Assembly: GCA_963743575.1 (NCBI GenBank)
Contig: CAVUQC010000001.1
Span: forward strand, 1 to 64,000
Direction of reading: 5' to 3'
DNA from: DASUPK01 sp963743575
GTDB lineage: Bacteria > Actinomycetota > Thermoleophilia > Solirubrobacterales > 70-9
Length of the DNA stretch: 64,000 nt
Part shown: piece by piece, positions 15,231 to 24,195 of the stretch
Layout: each line of letters opens with the position of its first letter
Numbering within the stretch: position 1 is the stretch's first letter
Program-made: the position numbers and the translations under genes
Notes under the pieces: model-generated
Databases searched by the model: none
What the model was told of the DNA's origin: nothing
Seen by the model: the letters and a program-made list of their open reading frames with translations, nothing else

Positions 15231-15758
15231 TTAGCCGTGCGGGATCGTTTCCCGGTTCTCGTCTCCGGCGGGCTCGGTCCGCCGGTCCTCCTCGTGCACA
15301 TGCTCGGCGTACGCCGTGGCGAGGACGTCCTCCACCGAGACCTCGGATGTCTCGTTCGCTGCGGCCGCCGCACGCCTTCGGCGAGAGGCCTGAACGTCGC
15401 GCACCTCCTCGCGGAGGGGCCGCTCGGGGAGCGGCTCCGCGCCGTGGACGCCCTCGCGGAGCAGGGCCAGCTCGAGGTAACCCTCCAGCGCCCGAACCTC
15501 GCGGCGCGAGGCGCGGCGGGGCTTGCGCTGGTTGGCGGCGGTGAACGCGTCCCAGGCGCGAGCGAAGGTTCCGAAGTTGGTGCGCCCGCCGTTTCGGTGA
15601 GCCGCGAGCATCGGGCAGACGCCGCCGCGCTTGTCTGTGTAGGCCCCGACGATGACTCGGTTGGTGCGAATGCCCCGGAGCATGGCCTCCTTGGTGGTGT
15701 TCGGCAGGGCCGCCACCGAGTTGCGGAGGCGCTGGGAGTTGTTGCGTCGCTTGGCCAT
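15231..15758 (-). CDS. Conserved actinobacterial hypothetical protein
   Basis: This 175-residue basic protein has a well-structured N-terminal half: AALPNTTKEAMLRGIRTNRV, VIVGAYTDKRGGVCPMLAAH and GGRTNFGTFARAWDAF. The C-terminal half is charged and low in complexity. No known fold or motif is evident to me; the basic N-terminus might bind nucleic acid. It sits 9 bp upstream of the GT2 start and 38 bp from a divergent glycosyltransferase. Confidence 0.55.
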   Translation of the reverse strand: MAKRRNNSQRLRNSVAALPNTTKEAMLRGIRTNRVIVGAYTDKRGGVCPMLAAHRNGGRTNFGTFARAWDAFTAANQRKPRRASRREVRALEGYLELALLREGVHGAEPLPERPLREEVRDVQASRRRRAAAAANETSEVSVEDVLATAYAEHVHEEDRRTEPAGDENRETIPHG

Positions 15759-15796
15759 GGATCAAAGGATGGCGGTGACGCCCTAGGGTCCGCGCA

Positions 15797-17029
15797 ATGG
15801 GCCGTTCAGATTCACGGATGAGGCTGCTGGTCGCTGCGTTCGGCGATCCGGGCCATGCCTTTCCGGCCATCGCGCTCGCGCGGGAGCTGTCGCGGCGCGG
15901 CCACGAGGTACTGGTCGAGACCTGGGAGCGGTGGCGGGAAGCCGTAGAGGGCCAGGGGCTGGGCTTCACCGGGGCGCAGGAGTACACGGTGTTTCCGCCG
16001 CCGGGCCCGGACACGCCGGACGGGCAGACAGCGGCGGCCGCGGCGCGGGCGCTGGCTCGGTTGATGGAGGGGTTCGAGCCGGATCTGGTGGTGAGCGACA
16101 TCCTCACCCTGGCCCCGACGCTCGCGGCCGAGGTGGCGGGTGTACCGCACGCCACCCTGATCCCCCACGTCTATCCGGTGCAGCAGCCCGGGATGCCGCT
16201 GTACTCGCTCGGGCTGCGCCCGCCGCGAACCGGCTTCGGGCGAACGGCCTGGCGGGCGACGGCGCCGCTGCTTGACATGGGGCTGCGCCGAGGGCGGGAC
16301 GAGCTCAACGAGACGAGGGGGCGGCTGGGACTCCCCCCGGTCGAGCGGTTTCATGGCGGGATCAGCGAGCTGCTGGCGCTCGTTGGGACGTACCCCCAGT
16401 TGGAGTACCCGCGCGAGTGGCCGGCGCACGTGCGGGTGACCGGGCCGCTGTTGTTCGAGGTGCCGGGCGAGGAGATCGCCATTCCGGCGGGCGACGAGCC
16501 CTTGGTCGTGATCGCTCCCAGTACGGCGCAGGATCCGGAGTGCGAGCTGCTCCGGGCAGCGCTGGCAGCGCTGGCCGAGGAGCCGGTGCGCGTACTGGCC
16601 ACGACCAACAGGCACCGGCCGGAGCGGCCCATCGAAGTCCCCGCCAACGCGAAGCTGGTCGACTGGCTGCTCTATTCGCAGGCGATGCCGGCCGCGGACG
16701 TGGTGATCTGCCACGGCGGGCACGGGACCGTCGCGACGGCGCTTGCGGCCGGGAAGCCCCTGCTGGTCTGTCCCTCGGTCGGGGACATGGGAGAGAACGC
16801 GGCACGGGTGGCGTGGTCCGGGACCGGCCTCTCGATCCCGCGGCGCCTGCTCTCGGAACGAGGGGTGAGGCTGGCGACCAGGCGGCTCCTCACGGAGGCA
16901 CATTTCCGAGGGCGCGCCCTCGCCGTGGCCGAGTGGTCGGAGGCCCATGACGGTGCGGTGGCCGCCGCGGGGCTGGTGGAAGAGGCGGCCCGAAAAGCGA
17001 AGAGCCGGCTTTCGCCGGCTCGTTCTTAG
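15797..17029 (+). CDS. UDP-glycosyltransferase, GT1/MGT-type
   Basis: This 410-residue protein begins (from Met8) MRLLVAAFGDPGHAFPAIAL, the acceptor-side signature of GT-B enzymes of the MGT/UGT group. The donor-binding domain contains DVVICHGGHGTVATALAAGK and PLLVCPSVGDMGENAARVAW, matching the HGG-x-x-T and D/N-rich donor motifs. Such enzymes glycosylate small lipophilic acceptors, including antibiotics, carotenoids or lipids. The ATG at 15,818 is an equally good start. The last codons form a hairpin that may terminate transcription. Confidence 0.85.
   Translation: MGRSDSRMRLLVAAFGDPGHAFPAIALARELSRRGHEVLVETWERWREAVEGQGLGFTGAQEYTVFPPPGPDTPDGQTAAAAARALARLMEGFEPDLVVSDILTLAPTLAAEVAGVPHATLIPHVYPVQQPGMPLYSLGLRPPRTGFGRTAWRATAPLLDMGLRRGRDELNETRGRLGLPPVERFHGGISELLALVGTYPQLEYPREWPAHVRVTGPLLFEVPGEEIAIPAGDEPLVVIAPSTAQDPECELLRAALAALAEEPVRVLATTNRHRPERPIEVPANAKLVDWLLYSQAMPAADVVICHGGHGTVATALAAGKPLLVCPSVGDMGENAARVAWSGTGLSIPRRLLSERGVRLATRRLLTEAHFRGRALAVAEWSEAHDGAVAAAGLVEEAARKAKSRLSPARS
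17002..17027 (+). terminator. Terminator hairpin inside the last codons of the glycosyltransferase gene
   Basis: GAGCCGGC-TTTC-GCCGGCTC (17,002-17,021) is a perfect 8-bp stem followed by GTTCTTAG. It ends directly at the TAG stop and lies 17 bp before the convergent tRNA-Asn gene. Confidence 0.6.
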
Positions 17030-17043
17030 TCTCGATCAATCAG

Positions 17044-17116
17044 CTCCGGGGGTGGGACTCGAACCCACAACAACTCGGTTAACAGCCGAGTGCTCTACCG
17101 ATTGAGCTACCCCGGA
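17044..17116 (-). tRNA. tRNA-Asn(GTT)
   Basis: Acceptor TCCGGGG pairs with CCCCGGA plus discriminator G. The D-arm is GCTCAATCGGTAGAGC. The anticodon loop CTGTTAA is closed by CTCGG/CCGAG, giving GTT. The T-arm GTGGG-TTCGAGT-CCCAC pairs fully. It lies 15 bp downstream of the dnaG stop on the same strand. Confidence 0.95.
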
Positions 17117-17131
17117 TCGGCTGGGGAAACC

Positions 17132-18901
17132 TTAGGACACGACGCCGGCGTGAGCGATTCGGTCCGTGAGCTGAGCACGCTCGCCCGCCAGGCGCGTGCT
17201 GACCTCGTAGTCGCCCGCCTTCTGCGCCGCCGCGATGCCGTCCTCCAGGCGCTGCTGCTCGAGCAGGTCGAAGTTGAGCTGCATCGCGCTCTCCGACGCC
17301 GGCTCGCTCTCCGCCCGCATCACCAGCTCGGTGATCAGGGAGGTGAGCGCCGCGTCGTCCCGAGGCAGACCCTCCATCGGGTCCGCCAGATGGGTCCGCA
17401 GCCAGGCGAGCGCCGGCCGCCCCGACGGCGAGAGGTGGTCGTCGGTCAGCCGGTCGATGAATCCCTGCCCCGCCTCCGGCTGAGCGATGCACATCGCCAG
17501 CAGCGCCCGCTCGCGTGTCTCGCGCGGCGTCAGCGACACCGCGACCGGCTTCGCCGGCTTGGCGCCGTTCGCGTCATCGCCGGCCGGGGCCGCGCTTGCC
17601 TCGGGCGCAGAGCGCACCCGCGCCAGGACCAGGCTGGCATCGGTGTCGAGCCGGTCCGCCACCTTGCGAACCAACTCATCGAACCCGAGAGCCGTCTCCC
17701 CCATCGCCTTCAGCACCGGGCCGACCTCCTCCAGCACCCGCTCCCGCCCCGTGACGGAACCGAGGTCGCCCCGCCCGAGCGCCACGTCCACCCGGAAGCT
17801 CGGCAGGTCGATCGCGTCATCCACCAGCTTCATGAACCGCTCCTCCGAGCCGTCCTTGAGCATGTCGGCCGGGTCCTCGCCCTCTGGCATGGCGGCAACG
17901 CGGAGCTCGAGGCTCTTTCCGCCCGCCACCTTCTGCGCTCGGATCATCGCGTCCGCGCCGGCCCGGTCTGCGTCGAGCGCCAGCACCACCGACTCGGTCT
18001 GTCCGGCGAGCATCGTCACCTGCTCAGGCGTGATCGCCGTCCCCATGATCGCGACCGCCTCCTCGACCCCGGCCTGGTGCAGGGCCAGCACATCGGTGTA
18101 GCCCTCCACCACGATCGCCCTCCGCGCCTTCGCTATCGGCCCGCGCGCGCGATCGATTCCGTAGAGCGTGTGGCTCTTCCGGTACAGCTCGCCCTCGGGC
18201 GAGTTCAGGTACTTCGGCTTTGAGTCCGGGCTCAGCGCCCTGGCGCCGAACCCGAGCACCCGCCCGCGGTGGTCGCGGATGGGGAAGGTGATCCGGCTTC
18301 GGAAGCGGTCGTAGTAGCCGCCCTGCCGCCCCTTCTGGATGAGGCCCGCGGCGAGCAGCTCATCGAGCTTGAACCCCGCCCGCTGGCTCCCGGTCAGAAC
18401 CTGGTCCCAGGCGCTCGGCGCCATCCCCACCCCGAACCTCCGCAACACATCCTCGCTCAGCCCCCTCTGCTTCAGATACTCCCGCGCCTTCCCAGCCTTC
18501 GGCGAATCCCACAGGTAGCGTTCGTAGAACTTCGCGGTCCGCTCGAGCAGCTCCCAAAGCCGCGCCTTGCGGCGTCGCCTCTCCTCGGCCTGCGGATCCT
18601 CGTTCTCCCTCTCGATCTCGACGCCGTAGCGCTCCCCCAGCGACTCCACGGCCTCGGGGAAGGTCAGCCCCTCCTTCTCCTCGACGAACCGGAAGACATC
18701 GCCGCTCGCCTCGCATCCGAAGCAGTAGTAGAGCTTGTCCCGCGGGTTCACCTTGAACGAGGGCGTCCGCTCGTCGTGGAACGGGCAATTGCCCCAGAAG
18801 TCCTGCCCCCTCTGCTGAAGATCCGTGTAGGCCGAGACGATCTCGAGGATGTCCGCGGCCTCCTTGACCCGGTCCTTGCTCTCGTCCGTGAACTTCGCCA
18901 T
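17132..18901 (-). CDS. dnaG: DNA primase DnaG
   Basis: This 589-residue protein has the N-terminal CHC2 zinc finger (CPFHDERTPSFKV ... YYCFGCEASGDVFRFV, residues about 39-65). The primase core has RFGVGMAPSAWD and ARALSPDSKPKYLNSPE. The TOPRIM domain follows, with VVEGYTDVLALHQAG (catalytic Glu) and VVLALDADRAGADA (metal-binding DxD). A C-terminal helical region that would contact DnaB helicase completes it. It makes RNA primers at the replication fork. It lies 9 bp downstream of dgt and is the last gene of the ppdK-dgt-dnaG run. Confidence 0.97.
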   Translation of the reverse strand: MAKFTDESKDRVKEAADILEIVSAYTDLQQRGQDFWGNCPFHDERTPSFKVNPRDKLYYCFGCEASGDVFRFVEEKEGLTFPEAVESLGERYGVEIERENEDPQAEERRRRKARLWELLERTAKFYERYLWDSPKAGKAREYLKQRGLSEDVLRRFGVGMAPSAWDQVLTGSQRAGFKLDELLAAGLIQKGRQGGYYDRFRSRITFPIRDHRGRVLGFGARALSPDSKPKYLNSPEGELYRKSHTLYGIDRARGPIAKARRAIVVEGYTDVLALHQAGVEEAVAIMGTAITPEQVTMLAGQTESVVLALDADRAGADAMIRAQKVAGGKSLELRVAAMPEGEDPADMLKDGSEERFMKLVDDAIDLPSFRVDVALGRGDLGSVTGRERVLEEVGPVLKAMGETALGFDELVRKVADRLDTDASLVLARVRSAPEASAAPAGDDANGAKPAKPVAVSLTPRETRERALLAMCIAQPEAGQGFIDRLTDDHLSPSGRPALAWLRTHLADPMEGLPRDDAALTSLITELVMRAESEPASESAMQLNFDLLEQQRLEDGIAAAQKAGDYEVSTRLAGERAQLTDRIAHAGVVS

Positions 18902-18910
18902 CGACCCAAT

Positions 18911-19933
18911 CTACTTCCGCGCAACCAGCGCCTCGTAGGTGCTGAGGCAGAAACGGTCGGTCATTCCGGCGATGTAGTCGGTCACCCGCTGCACCGGACC
19001 TGCATCCGGGTCCGTCGCCGGCACCTCGCCGATGTTCGCCAGGTAGTGGTCGAAGAGAGTCCGCAGCGCGATCCTCGCCCTCTCCTGCTCCGCGCGCGCC
19101 TCCTCCCCCAGATAGACCCGCTCGAACATGAACTTCCGCAGCCGCAGCATCGCCCCGCCTACCTCATCGCTCTGCGCGATGTCTCCCTCCGCGCGCGAGC
19201 GCCCCACCATGTCCTGAACGAGCCGGTCGATCCGCTGCGCCCCCGTCTCCCCGAGCAGCTCGATCTGATCGGAGGGCAGATCTGCCTCCTCGATGATCCC
19301 GGCCCGCAGGGCGTCGTCGATGTCGTGGTTGATGTACGCCACTCGGTCGACGATCCGCACCACCCGCCCCTCCAGCGTCACCGGCTTCTGCGGCCCGGTG
19401 TGGTTGAGGATCCCGTCGCGCACCTGCTCCGTCAGGTTGAGGCCCCGCCCGTCGCCCTCCAGCTCGTCCACCACGCGCAGCGAGTGCTCGTTGTGGCGGA
19501 ACCGCATGCCGTGCTCACGCAGTGCCTCATCGAGCACCTCCTCTCCGATGTGGCCGAACGGCGGATGCCCGAGGTCGTGCCCCAGCCCGATCGCCTCGGT
19601 CAGGTCCTCGTTCAGCCCCAGCGCCCGAGCGACCGTCCGCGAGATGAAGCAGGCCTCGAGCGTGTGGGTGAGGCGGGTGCGGTAGTGATCGCCCTCCGGC
19701 GCCACGAAGACCTGGGTCTTGTGCTTGAGCCGGCGAAACGCCTTCGAATGCACGATCCGGTCACGGTCGCGCTGGAACGGCGTCCGCACCGGGCTGTCCG
19801 GCTCGGGCTCGCGGCGATGCGCCGGATAGGACGGCGTGGCGAGCTCCCACAGGAACTCGGACTCCGATGCACGGATGCGCTCCTCGAAGGCACCGGTGCC
19901 CTCGGGAGCCGTTTCGATTCGTCTCGCGCTCAC
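18911..19933 (-). CDS. dgt: Deoxyguanosinetriphosphate triphosphohydrolase-like HD protein
   Basis: This 340-residue protein has the HD phosphohydrolase motif split as in dGTPases: RTRLTHTLE supplies the first His and GLGHDLGHPPFGHIGE gives the His-Asp pair, with a later NHDIDDAL Asp. The N-terminal RTPFQRDRDRIVHSKAFRRL is diagnostic of the dNTPase branch. It would hydrolyse dNTP to nucleoside and triphosphate. Linkage to dnaG is conserved in many actinobacteria. Its start overlaps the ppdK stop by 4 bp. Confidence 0.92.
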   Translation of the reverse strand: MSARRIETAPEGTGAFEERIRASESEFLWELATPSYPAHRREPEPDSPVRTPFQRDRDRIVHSKAFRRLKHKTQVFVAPEGDHYRTRLTHTLEACFISRTVARALGLNEDLTEAIGLGHDLGHPPFGHIGEEVLDEALREHGMRFRHNEHSLRVVDELEGDGRGLNLTEQVRDGILNHTGPQKPVTLEGRVVRIVDRVAYINHDIDDALRAGIIEEADLPSDQIELLGETGAQRIDRLVQDMVGRSRAEGDIAQSDEVGGAMLRLRKFMFERVYLGEEARAEQERARIALRTLFDHYLANIGEVPATDPDAGPVQRVTDYIAGMTDRFCLSTYEALVARK

Positions 19934-22659
19934 CCTTCGATGTTGTCAGCCGCAGCGGCCTGAGCCGCGGCGACGCGGGCGATCGGCACCCGGTACGGCG
20001 AGCAGCTCACGTAGTCCAGGCCGCTGTGATGGAAGAAGGCCACGCTCTGCGGATCGCCACCATGCTCGCCGCAGATCCCGAGATGGATGTCGGGGTTCCC
20101 CTCACGCCCCCGGGCAACGCCCATGCGAACGAGCTCGCCGACCCCGGGCTCGTCGATGGTCTCGAAGGGGCTCTGGTCGAGGATCCCCTGGCCGAGATAC
20201 GCGCCGATGAACCGGCCCTCGACGTCGTCCCGGGAGAGCCCGATCGTCGTCTGCGTCAGATCGTTGGTCCCGAAGCTGAAGAAGTCGGCGTGCTTGGCGA
20301 CCCGCTCCGCGATCAGGCAGGCACGCGGAAGCTCGAGCATCGTCCCAACCGAGTACGGAACCTCGTGCCCGACCTCCTCCTGTGCGGCGTTCGCGGCCCT
20401 GACCAGGATCTCCCGCACGTGCTCCAGCTCGGTCTCGTACGCGATCAGCGGGAGCATGATCTCGACGTGCGGCTTCTCCTGATCCGCCCCGACGGCGGCC
20501 GCGGCCTGGATGATCGCCCGCACCTGCATCTCGTAGATCGGCGGATAGAGGATCGCGAGCCGCGAGCCGCGCGTTCCCAGCATCGGATTTGCTTCGTGCA
20601 GGTCATGCACGAGCGCGAGCCTCTGGCGGGCGCGTTCGATCTCCTCCTCCGCGCCGCCCTTGCTCTCAAGCTCATCCAGCTCCTTCTGGAAGTGCTCCAC
20701 CGGCAGGAACTCGTGGAGGGGCGGGTCGAGCAGGCGGATCGTCACCGGCAGGCCCGTCATCTCCCGGAAGATCCCCTCGAAGTCCGCCCTCTGCAGCTCC
20801 TGCAGGGACGCGAGAGCGGAGCGGAACCGATCGTCCACCGGCGTGGGCGGCGCGTCGTGGCCGACCAGGAGCCGGCCCTGTTCCACATGTGCGCGCCGCC
20901 ACTCCTCCGCGGCGACGAACATGTCCTTCACCAGCCGGTCGCGGTCGGCGCCGAAGAACATGTGCTCCGTGCGGCAGAGGCCGATGCCCTGGGCGCCGAA
21001 CGACCGGGCCCGGGCGGCATCGGCCGGCGCGTCGGCGTTGGCCCGCACGTCCAGCTGGCGCAGCTCATCGGCCCAACCGAGCACGGTGTTGAACTCCTCC
21101 GTGATCTCCGGAGTCACCAGCGGAACGTCGTCCAGGGTGATCGCCCCGGTGGACCCATCGATCGCGATCGCCTGCCCTCCCCGGAGCTCGTGGCCGTTCA
21201 CGCTCACCAGTCCACGACTCAGATCGATGTCGAGGTCAGACGCGCCGCAAACACAGGGCCGGCCCATGCCGCGCGCGACCAGCGCCGCATGCGAAGCCTT
21301 GCCTCCCTCCGACGTCAGGATTCCGCGCGCGGCGGCGAACCCCGCCACATCCTCGGCCTCCGTGAACGGCCTGACCAGGATCACGTCGTCGCCGGCTCCT
21401 CCGCGCTCGACAGCCTCGGCCGCCGTGAACACGATCGCGCCCTTGGCGGCCCCTGGTGAGGCCGCCACCCCTCGAGCCAGAACGTCGTAATCGCGCGCCG
21501 GATCGAAGGTCGGATGGAGCAGCGCGTCGAGCTTCCCGGCGTCGATCGTGAGCAGCGCCGGCCCGGGCTCGAGCAGGCCCTCGCCGACCGCATCGACGAC
21601 GAACCGGACGGCCGCCTGGGCCGGCCGCTTCGCGTTGCGGGTCTGAAGCAGATAGAGGCGCCCCTGCTCCACGGTGAACTCGACGTCCTGCATGTCCTTG
21701 AAGTGGCGCTCGAGAGTCCGCAGGGCGTCGATCAGCTCCCGGTGGGCCTCGGGCAAGAGCTCCGCCATCTCGTCGAGACCCTGCGTGTTCCGCACTCCGG
21801 AGACAACGTCCTCACCCTGCGCATTGACGAGGAAATCGCCGGAGGGCTGGGGCGCCCCCGTGATCTCGTCGCGCGTGAAGGCCACCCCGGAGCCCGAGTC
21901 CTCACCGCGGTTGCCGAAGACCATCTGCTGGACGTTGACCGCGGTTCCCCACCGCTCCGGGATCCCGTTCAGCCGGCGGTACTCGACCGCACGGTGCCCG
22001 TTCCAGGAGCGGAAGACCGCCTGAATCGAGGCATCGAGTTGCGCGCGCGGATCCTCGGGGAACTCGTCTCCGGTCTCCTCCCGGTAGATCTCGCGAAACC
22101 GGTTGGTGAGCCCCTTCAGGTCATCGATGTCGAGGTCGGTGTCGAGCTCGACCCCACGCGCCGTCTTCACCTCCGCGATTGCATCCTCGTAGTGATCGCC
22201 CGAAATTCCCCGGACGACGTTGCCGAACATCTGGACGAGCCTGCGGTAGGAGTCGCGCGCGAAGCGCTCGTCACCGGTCCTCTGCGCGAGGCCCGCCACG
22301 GAGCGGTCGTTGAGGCCGAGGTTGAGAACGGTGTCGAGCATGCCGGGCATCGAGACCCTCGCTCCGGAGCGGACCGAGACCAGCAGCGGATCCTCGGCAT
22401 CGCCGAGGCTGCGTCCGGCCAGACTCTCGAGCCGCTCGAGGGCCTCATCCACCTGAGCGTCGAGACCCGAGGGTTTCTCCCCTCCCGCGTCCATGTAGGC
22501 GACACAGGCCTCCGTCGAAACCGTGAACCCAGCGGGCACACGGTCGGCACCGAGCACCTGCGTCATCTCAGCGAGGTTGGCTCCCTTGCCTCCGAGCAGG
22601 TCGCGCATCTCACGAGACCCTTCAGAGAAGTCGTACACGTACTTTGTCTGCTCTGCCAC
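19930..22659 (-). CDS. ppdK: Pyruvate, phosphate dikinase
   Basis: This 909-residue enzyme has the N-terminal ATP-grasp domain (LLGGKGANLAEMTQVLGADR, SVRSGARVSMPGMLDTVLNL), the swivelling phosphohistidine domain (ILTSEGGKASHAALVARGMG with the catalytic His) and the PEP-utilising barrel (LCRTEHMFF, MLGTRGSRL, CGEHGGDP with the catalytic Cys near the end). It interconverts pyruvate, ATP and Pi with PEP, AMP and PPi in the cytosol. It is slightly longer than the common 870-890 residues. Its presence suggests PPi-linked or gluconeogenic carbon flow. Confidence 0.97.
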   Translation of the reverse strand: MAEQTKYVYDFSEGSREMRDLLGGKGANLAEMTQVLGADRVPAGFTVSTEACVAYMDAGGEKPSGLDAQVDEALERLESLAGRSLGDAEDPLLVSVRSGARVSMPGMLDTVLNLGLNDRSVAGLAQRTGDERFARDSYRRLVQMFGNVVRGISGDHYEDAIAEVKTARGVELDTDLDIDDLKGLTNRFREIYREETGDEFPEDPRAQLDASIQAVFRSWNGHRAVEYRRLNGIPERWGTAVNVQQMVFGNRGEDSGSGVAFTRDEITGAPQPSGDFLVNAQGEDVVSGVRNTQGLDEMAELLPEAHRELIDALRTLERHFKDMQDVEFTVEQGRLYLLQTRNAKRPAQAAVRFVVDAVGEGLLEPGPALLTIDAGKLDALLHPTFDPARDYDVLARGVAASPGAAKGAIVFTAAEAVERGGAGDDVILVRPFTEAEDVAGFAAARGILTSEGGKASHAALVARGMGRPCVCGASDLDIDLSRGLVSVNGHELRGGQAIAIDGSTGAITLDDVPLVTPEITEEFNTVLGWADELRQLDVRANADAPADAARARSFGAQGIGLCRTEHMFFGADRDRLVKDMFVAAEEWRRAHVEQGRLLVGHDAPPTPVDDRFRSALASLQELQRADFEGIFREMTGLPVTIRLLDPPLHEFLPVEHFQKELDELESKGGAEEEIERARQRLALVHDLHEANPMLGTRGSRLAILYPPIYEMQVRAIIQAAAAVGADQEKPHVEIMLPLIAYETELEHVREILVRAANAAQEEVGHEVPYSVGTMLELPRACLIAERVAKHADFFSFGTNDLTQTTIGLSRDDVEGRFIGAYLGQGILDQSPFETIDEPGVGELVRMGVARGREGNPDIHLGICGEHGGDPQSVAFFHHSGLDYVSCSPYRVPIARVAAAQAAAADNIEG

Positions 22660-22688
22660 CCTCGTCGCCTGACTATAGGCTCCGCGGC

Positions 22689-23447
22689 GTGGCCGAGACC
22701 GCGCTGATCACAGGAGCATCATCGGGCATCGGCGAGGAATTCGCTCGCCAGCTGGCGGCGCGGGGCTACGAGCTGATCCTGGTCGCCCGCCGGAAGGACC
22801 GACTCGAGAAGCTCGCCGAGGATCTGCCGACGAAGGCCACGCCGATCGAGTGCGACCTCGCCACCGAGGCCGACGAGCTCGCGGCCAAGGTGGAGCAACA
22901 CGGCCTTCAGGTCGGTCTGCTGGTCAACAACGCGGGCTTCGGCCTCCGAGGCCGCGTTCTGGACCTCGATCCCAAACGTGAGGCCGAGATGGTCCGAGTC
23001 AACTGCGAGGCGATCGTCACGCTCACCCACGCCTTCGCCCCGGGAATGGTCGAGCGCGGCCGGGGCGGAGTGATCACCGTTGCGAGCACCGCAGGCATGC
23101 AACCTCTCCCCTACGAGGCGACCTACGGCGCCACCAAGGCCTTCGCCATCTCCTTCATGGAGGCCCTCTGGATGGAGCTGCGAAGGAGCGGCGTGACGCT
23201 GACGGTGGTCAACCCTGGCCCGGTGAAGACGGAGTGGCAGGAGGTCGCCGGCCACACGGAGGACACCCCGCTACCGCCCGGCATGATCAGCGCCGAGCAA
23301 TGCGTGAAGGACGCGCTCCGCGCCTACGACGCCAAGAAGCGATCCGTCGTCACCGGGCGCTTCTTCCCCTGGTTCATGCGTGTCGGCAAGGCGCCCAAGG
23401 GAATCAAGCTCCGCGTCACGGAGCGGATGTACCGCCCGCCCAGCTGA
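22689..23447 (+). CDS. Short-chain dehydrogenase, DltE/YqjQ-like
   Basis: From the GTG at 22,689 the 252 residues read VAETALITGASSGIGEEFAR with the NADP motif TGASSGIG, ARRKDR after strand 2, NNAGFG and the catalytic YGATK (about residue 147-151). The C-terminus ends RFFPWFMRVGKAPKGIKLRV with a basic patch. Proteins of this branch are oxidoreductases of unknown substrate. The start lies 29 bp from the divergent ppdK start. An upstream start would overlap ppdK. Confidence 0.83.
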   Translation: MAETALITGASSGIGEEFARQLAARGYELILVARRKDRLEKLAEDLPTKATPIECDLATEADELAAKVEQHGLQVGLLVNNAGFGLRGRVLDLDPKREAEMVRVNCEAIVTLTHAFAPGMVERGRGGVITVASTAGMQPLPYEATYGATKAFAISFMEALWMELRRSGVTLTVVNPGPVKTEWQEVAGHTEDTPLPPGMISAEQCVKDALRAYDAKKRSVVTGRFFPWFMRVGKAPKGIKLRVTERMYRPPS

Positions 23448-23489
23448 AATCGCCGCCGGGAGTGGCTGGTCAGGTGCTCATGTTCGCCG

Positions 23490-24089
23490 TCAGCCGCGTG
23501 ACACTGATGAGGACGCTCCGGTGAACTGGGCCTCGACGACGAACTCGAGCGAGTCGTCGGGCCCCACGGTCACGGGCGACGCCGGCGCGTAGGTCCGACA
23601 GGCCGCGTCGGTCCGGTTGGTGGAGTCAAAAACGGGATATGCGACGCTGGAAGTCCCGGTTGCGTTGGTGATCTTCGGCACCTCCACCTGGTCCAGGGTC
23701 GCGGTTGAGTCGGCCGCGTAGCAGAGGACAACGCTGTCGAGCTGGACCGGTCGTCCCTGCACGATGCTCGGCACGGTGAGCGGCGCATAGAAGAACTGAT
23801 TCGAGGTGTTGCCCGCCAGCGTCACGAAGCCCGTGGGGTGCGAGACCGTCGATGTCCCGGCGGCCACGAACGAATCGATCCCTTCCTGAACCTGGAAGCT
23901 GCCGCTGCTGAGCCCCTCGGCGCTCTTGGCGCTCGCGACCGAAAGACCGGGCGCGCGGTTGGTGATGATGGTGTTGACCTTCTTCTTGTTCAGCACCCCG
24001 CCTGCGACTGCGGTGCCTCCAAGAGCCACGATCAACGCGATGACGGCGATCACCGTCGCGGGGGACGGCCGCCTGAGTAGCTTCTTCAT
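23490..24089 (-). CDS. Secreted hypothetical protein
   Basis: The ATG at 24,089 opens MKKLLRRPSPATVIAVIALI and a signal or anchor segment through VALGGTAVAGGVL. The remaining 165 residues are Ser/Thr/Val-rich beta structure (GSFQVQEGIDSFVAAGTSTV, VQLDSVVLCYAADSTATLDQ) with two Cys and end TGASSSVSRG. The N-terminal pattern (ATVIAVIALIVALGGTAVA) is shared by many surface proteins in Thermoleophilia. No function can be assigned. Confidence 0.65.
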   Translation of the reverse strand: MKKLLRRPSPATVIAVIALIVALGGTAVAGGVLNKKKVNTIITNRAPGLSVASAKSAEGLSSGSFQVQEGIDSFVAAGTSTVSHPTGFVTLAGNTSNQFFYAPLTVPSIVQGRPVQLDSVVLCYAADSTATLDQVEVPKITNATGTSSVAYPVFDSTNRTDAACRTYAPASPVTVGPDDSLEFVVEAQFTGASSSVSRG

Positions 24090-24195
24090 CCTTCCCTCTC
24101 TTGCGCCGGAGGACGGACGGTCCGGCGTTACGCAGATGCTCCCCTTTGGACTCCCTGCGGCCATCCTCCCTCAGGCTGTGAGCTACGTCAAACCC

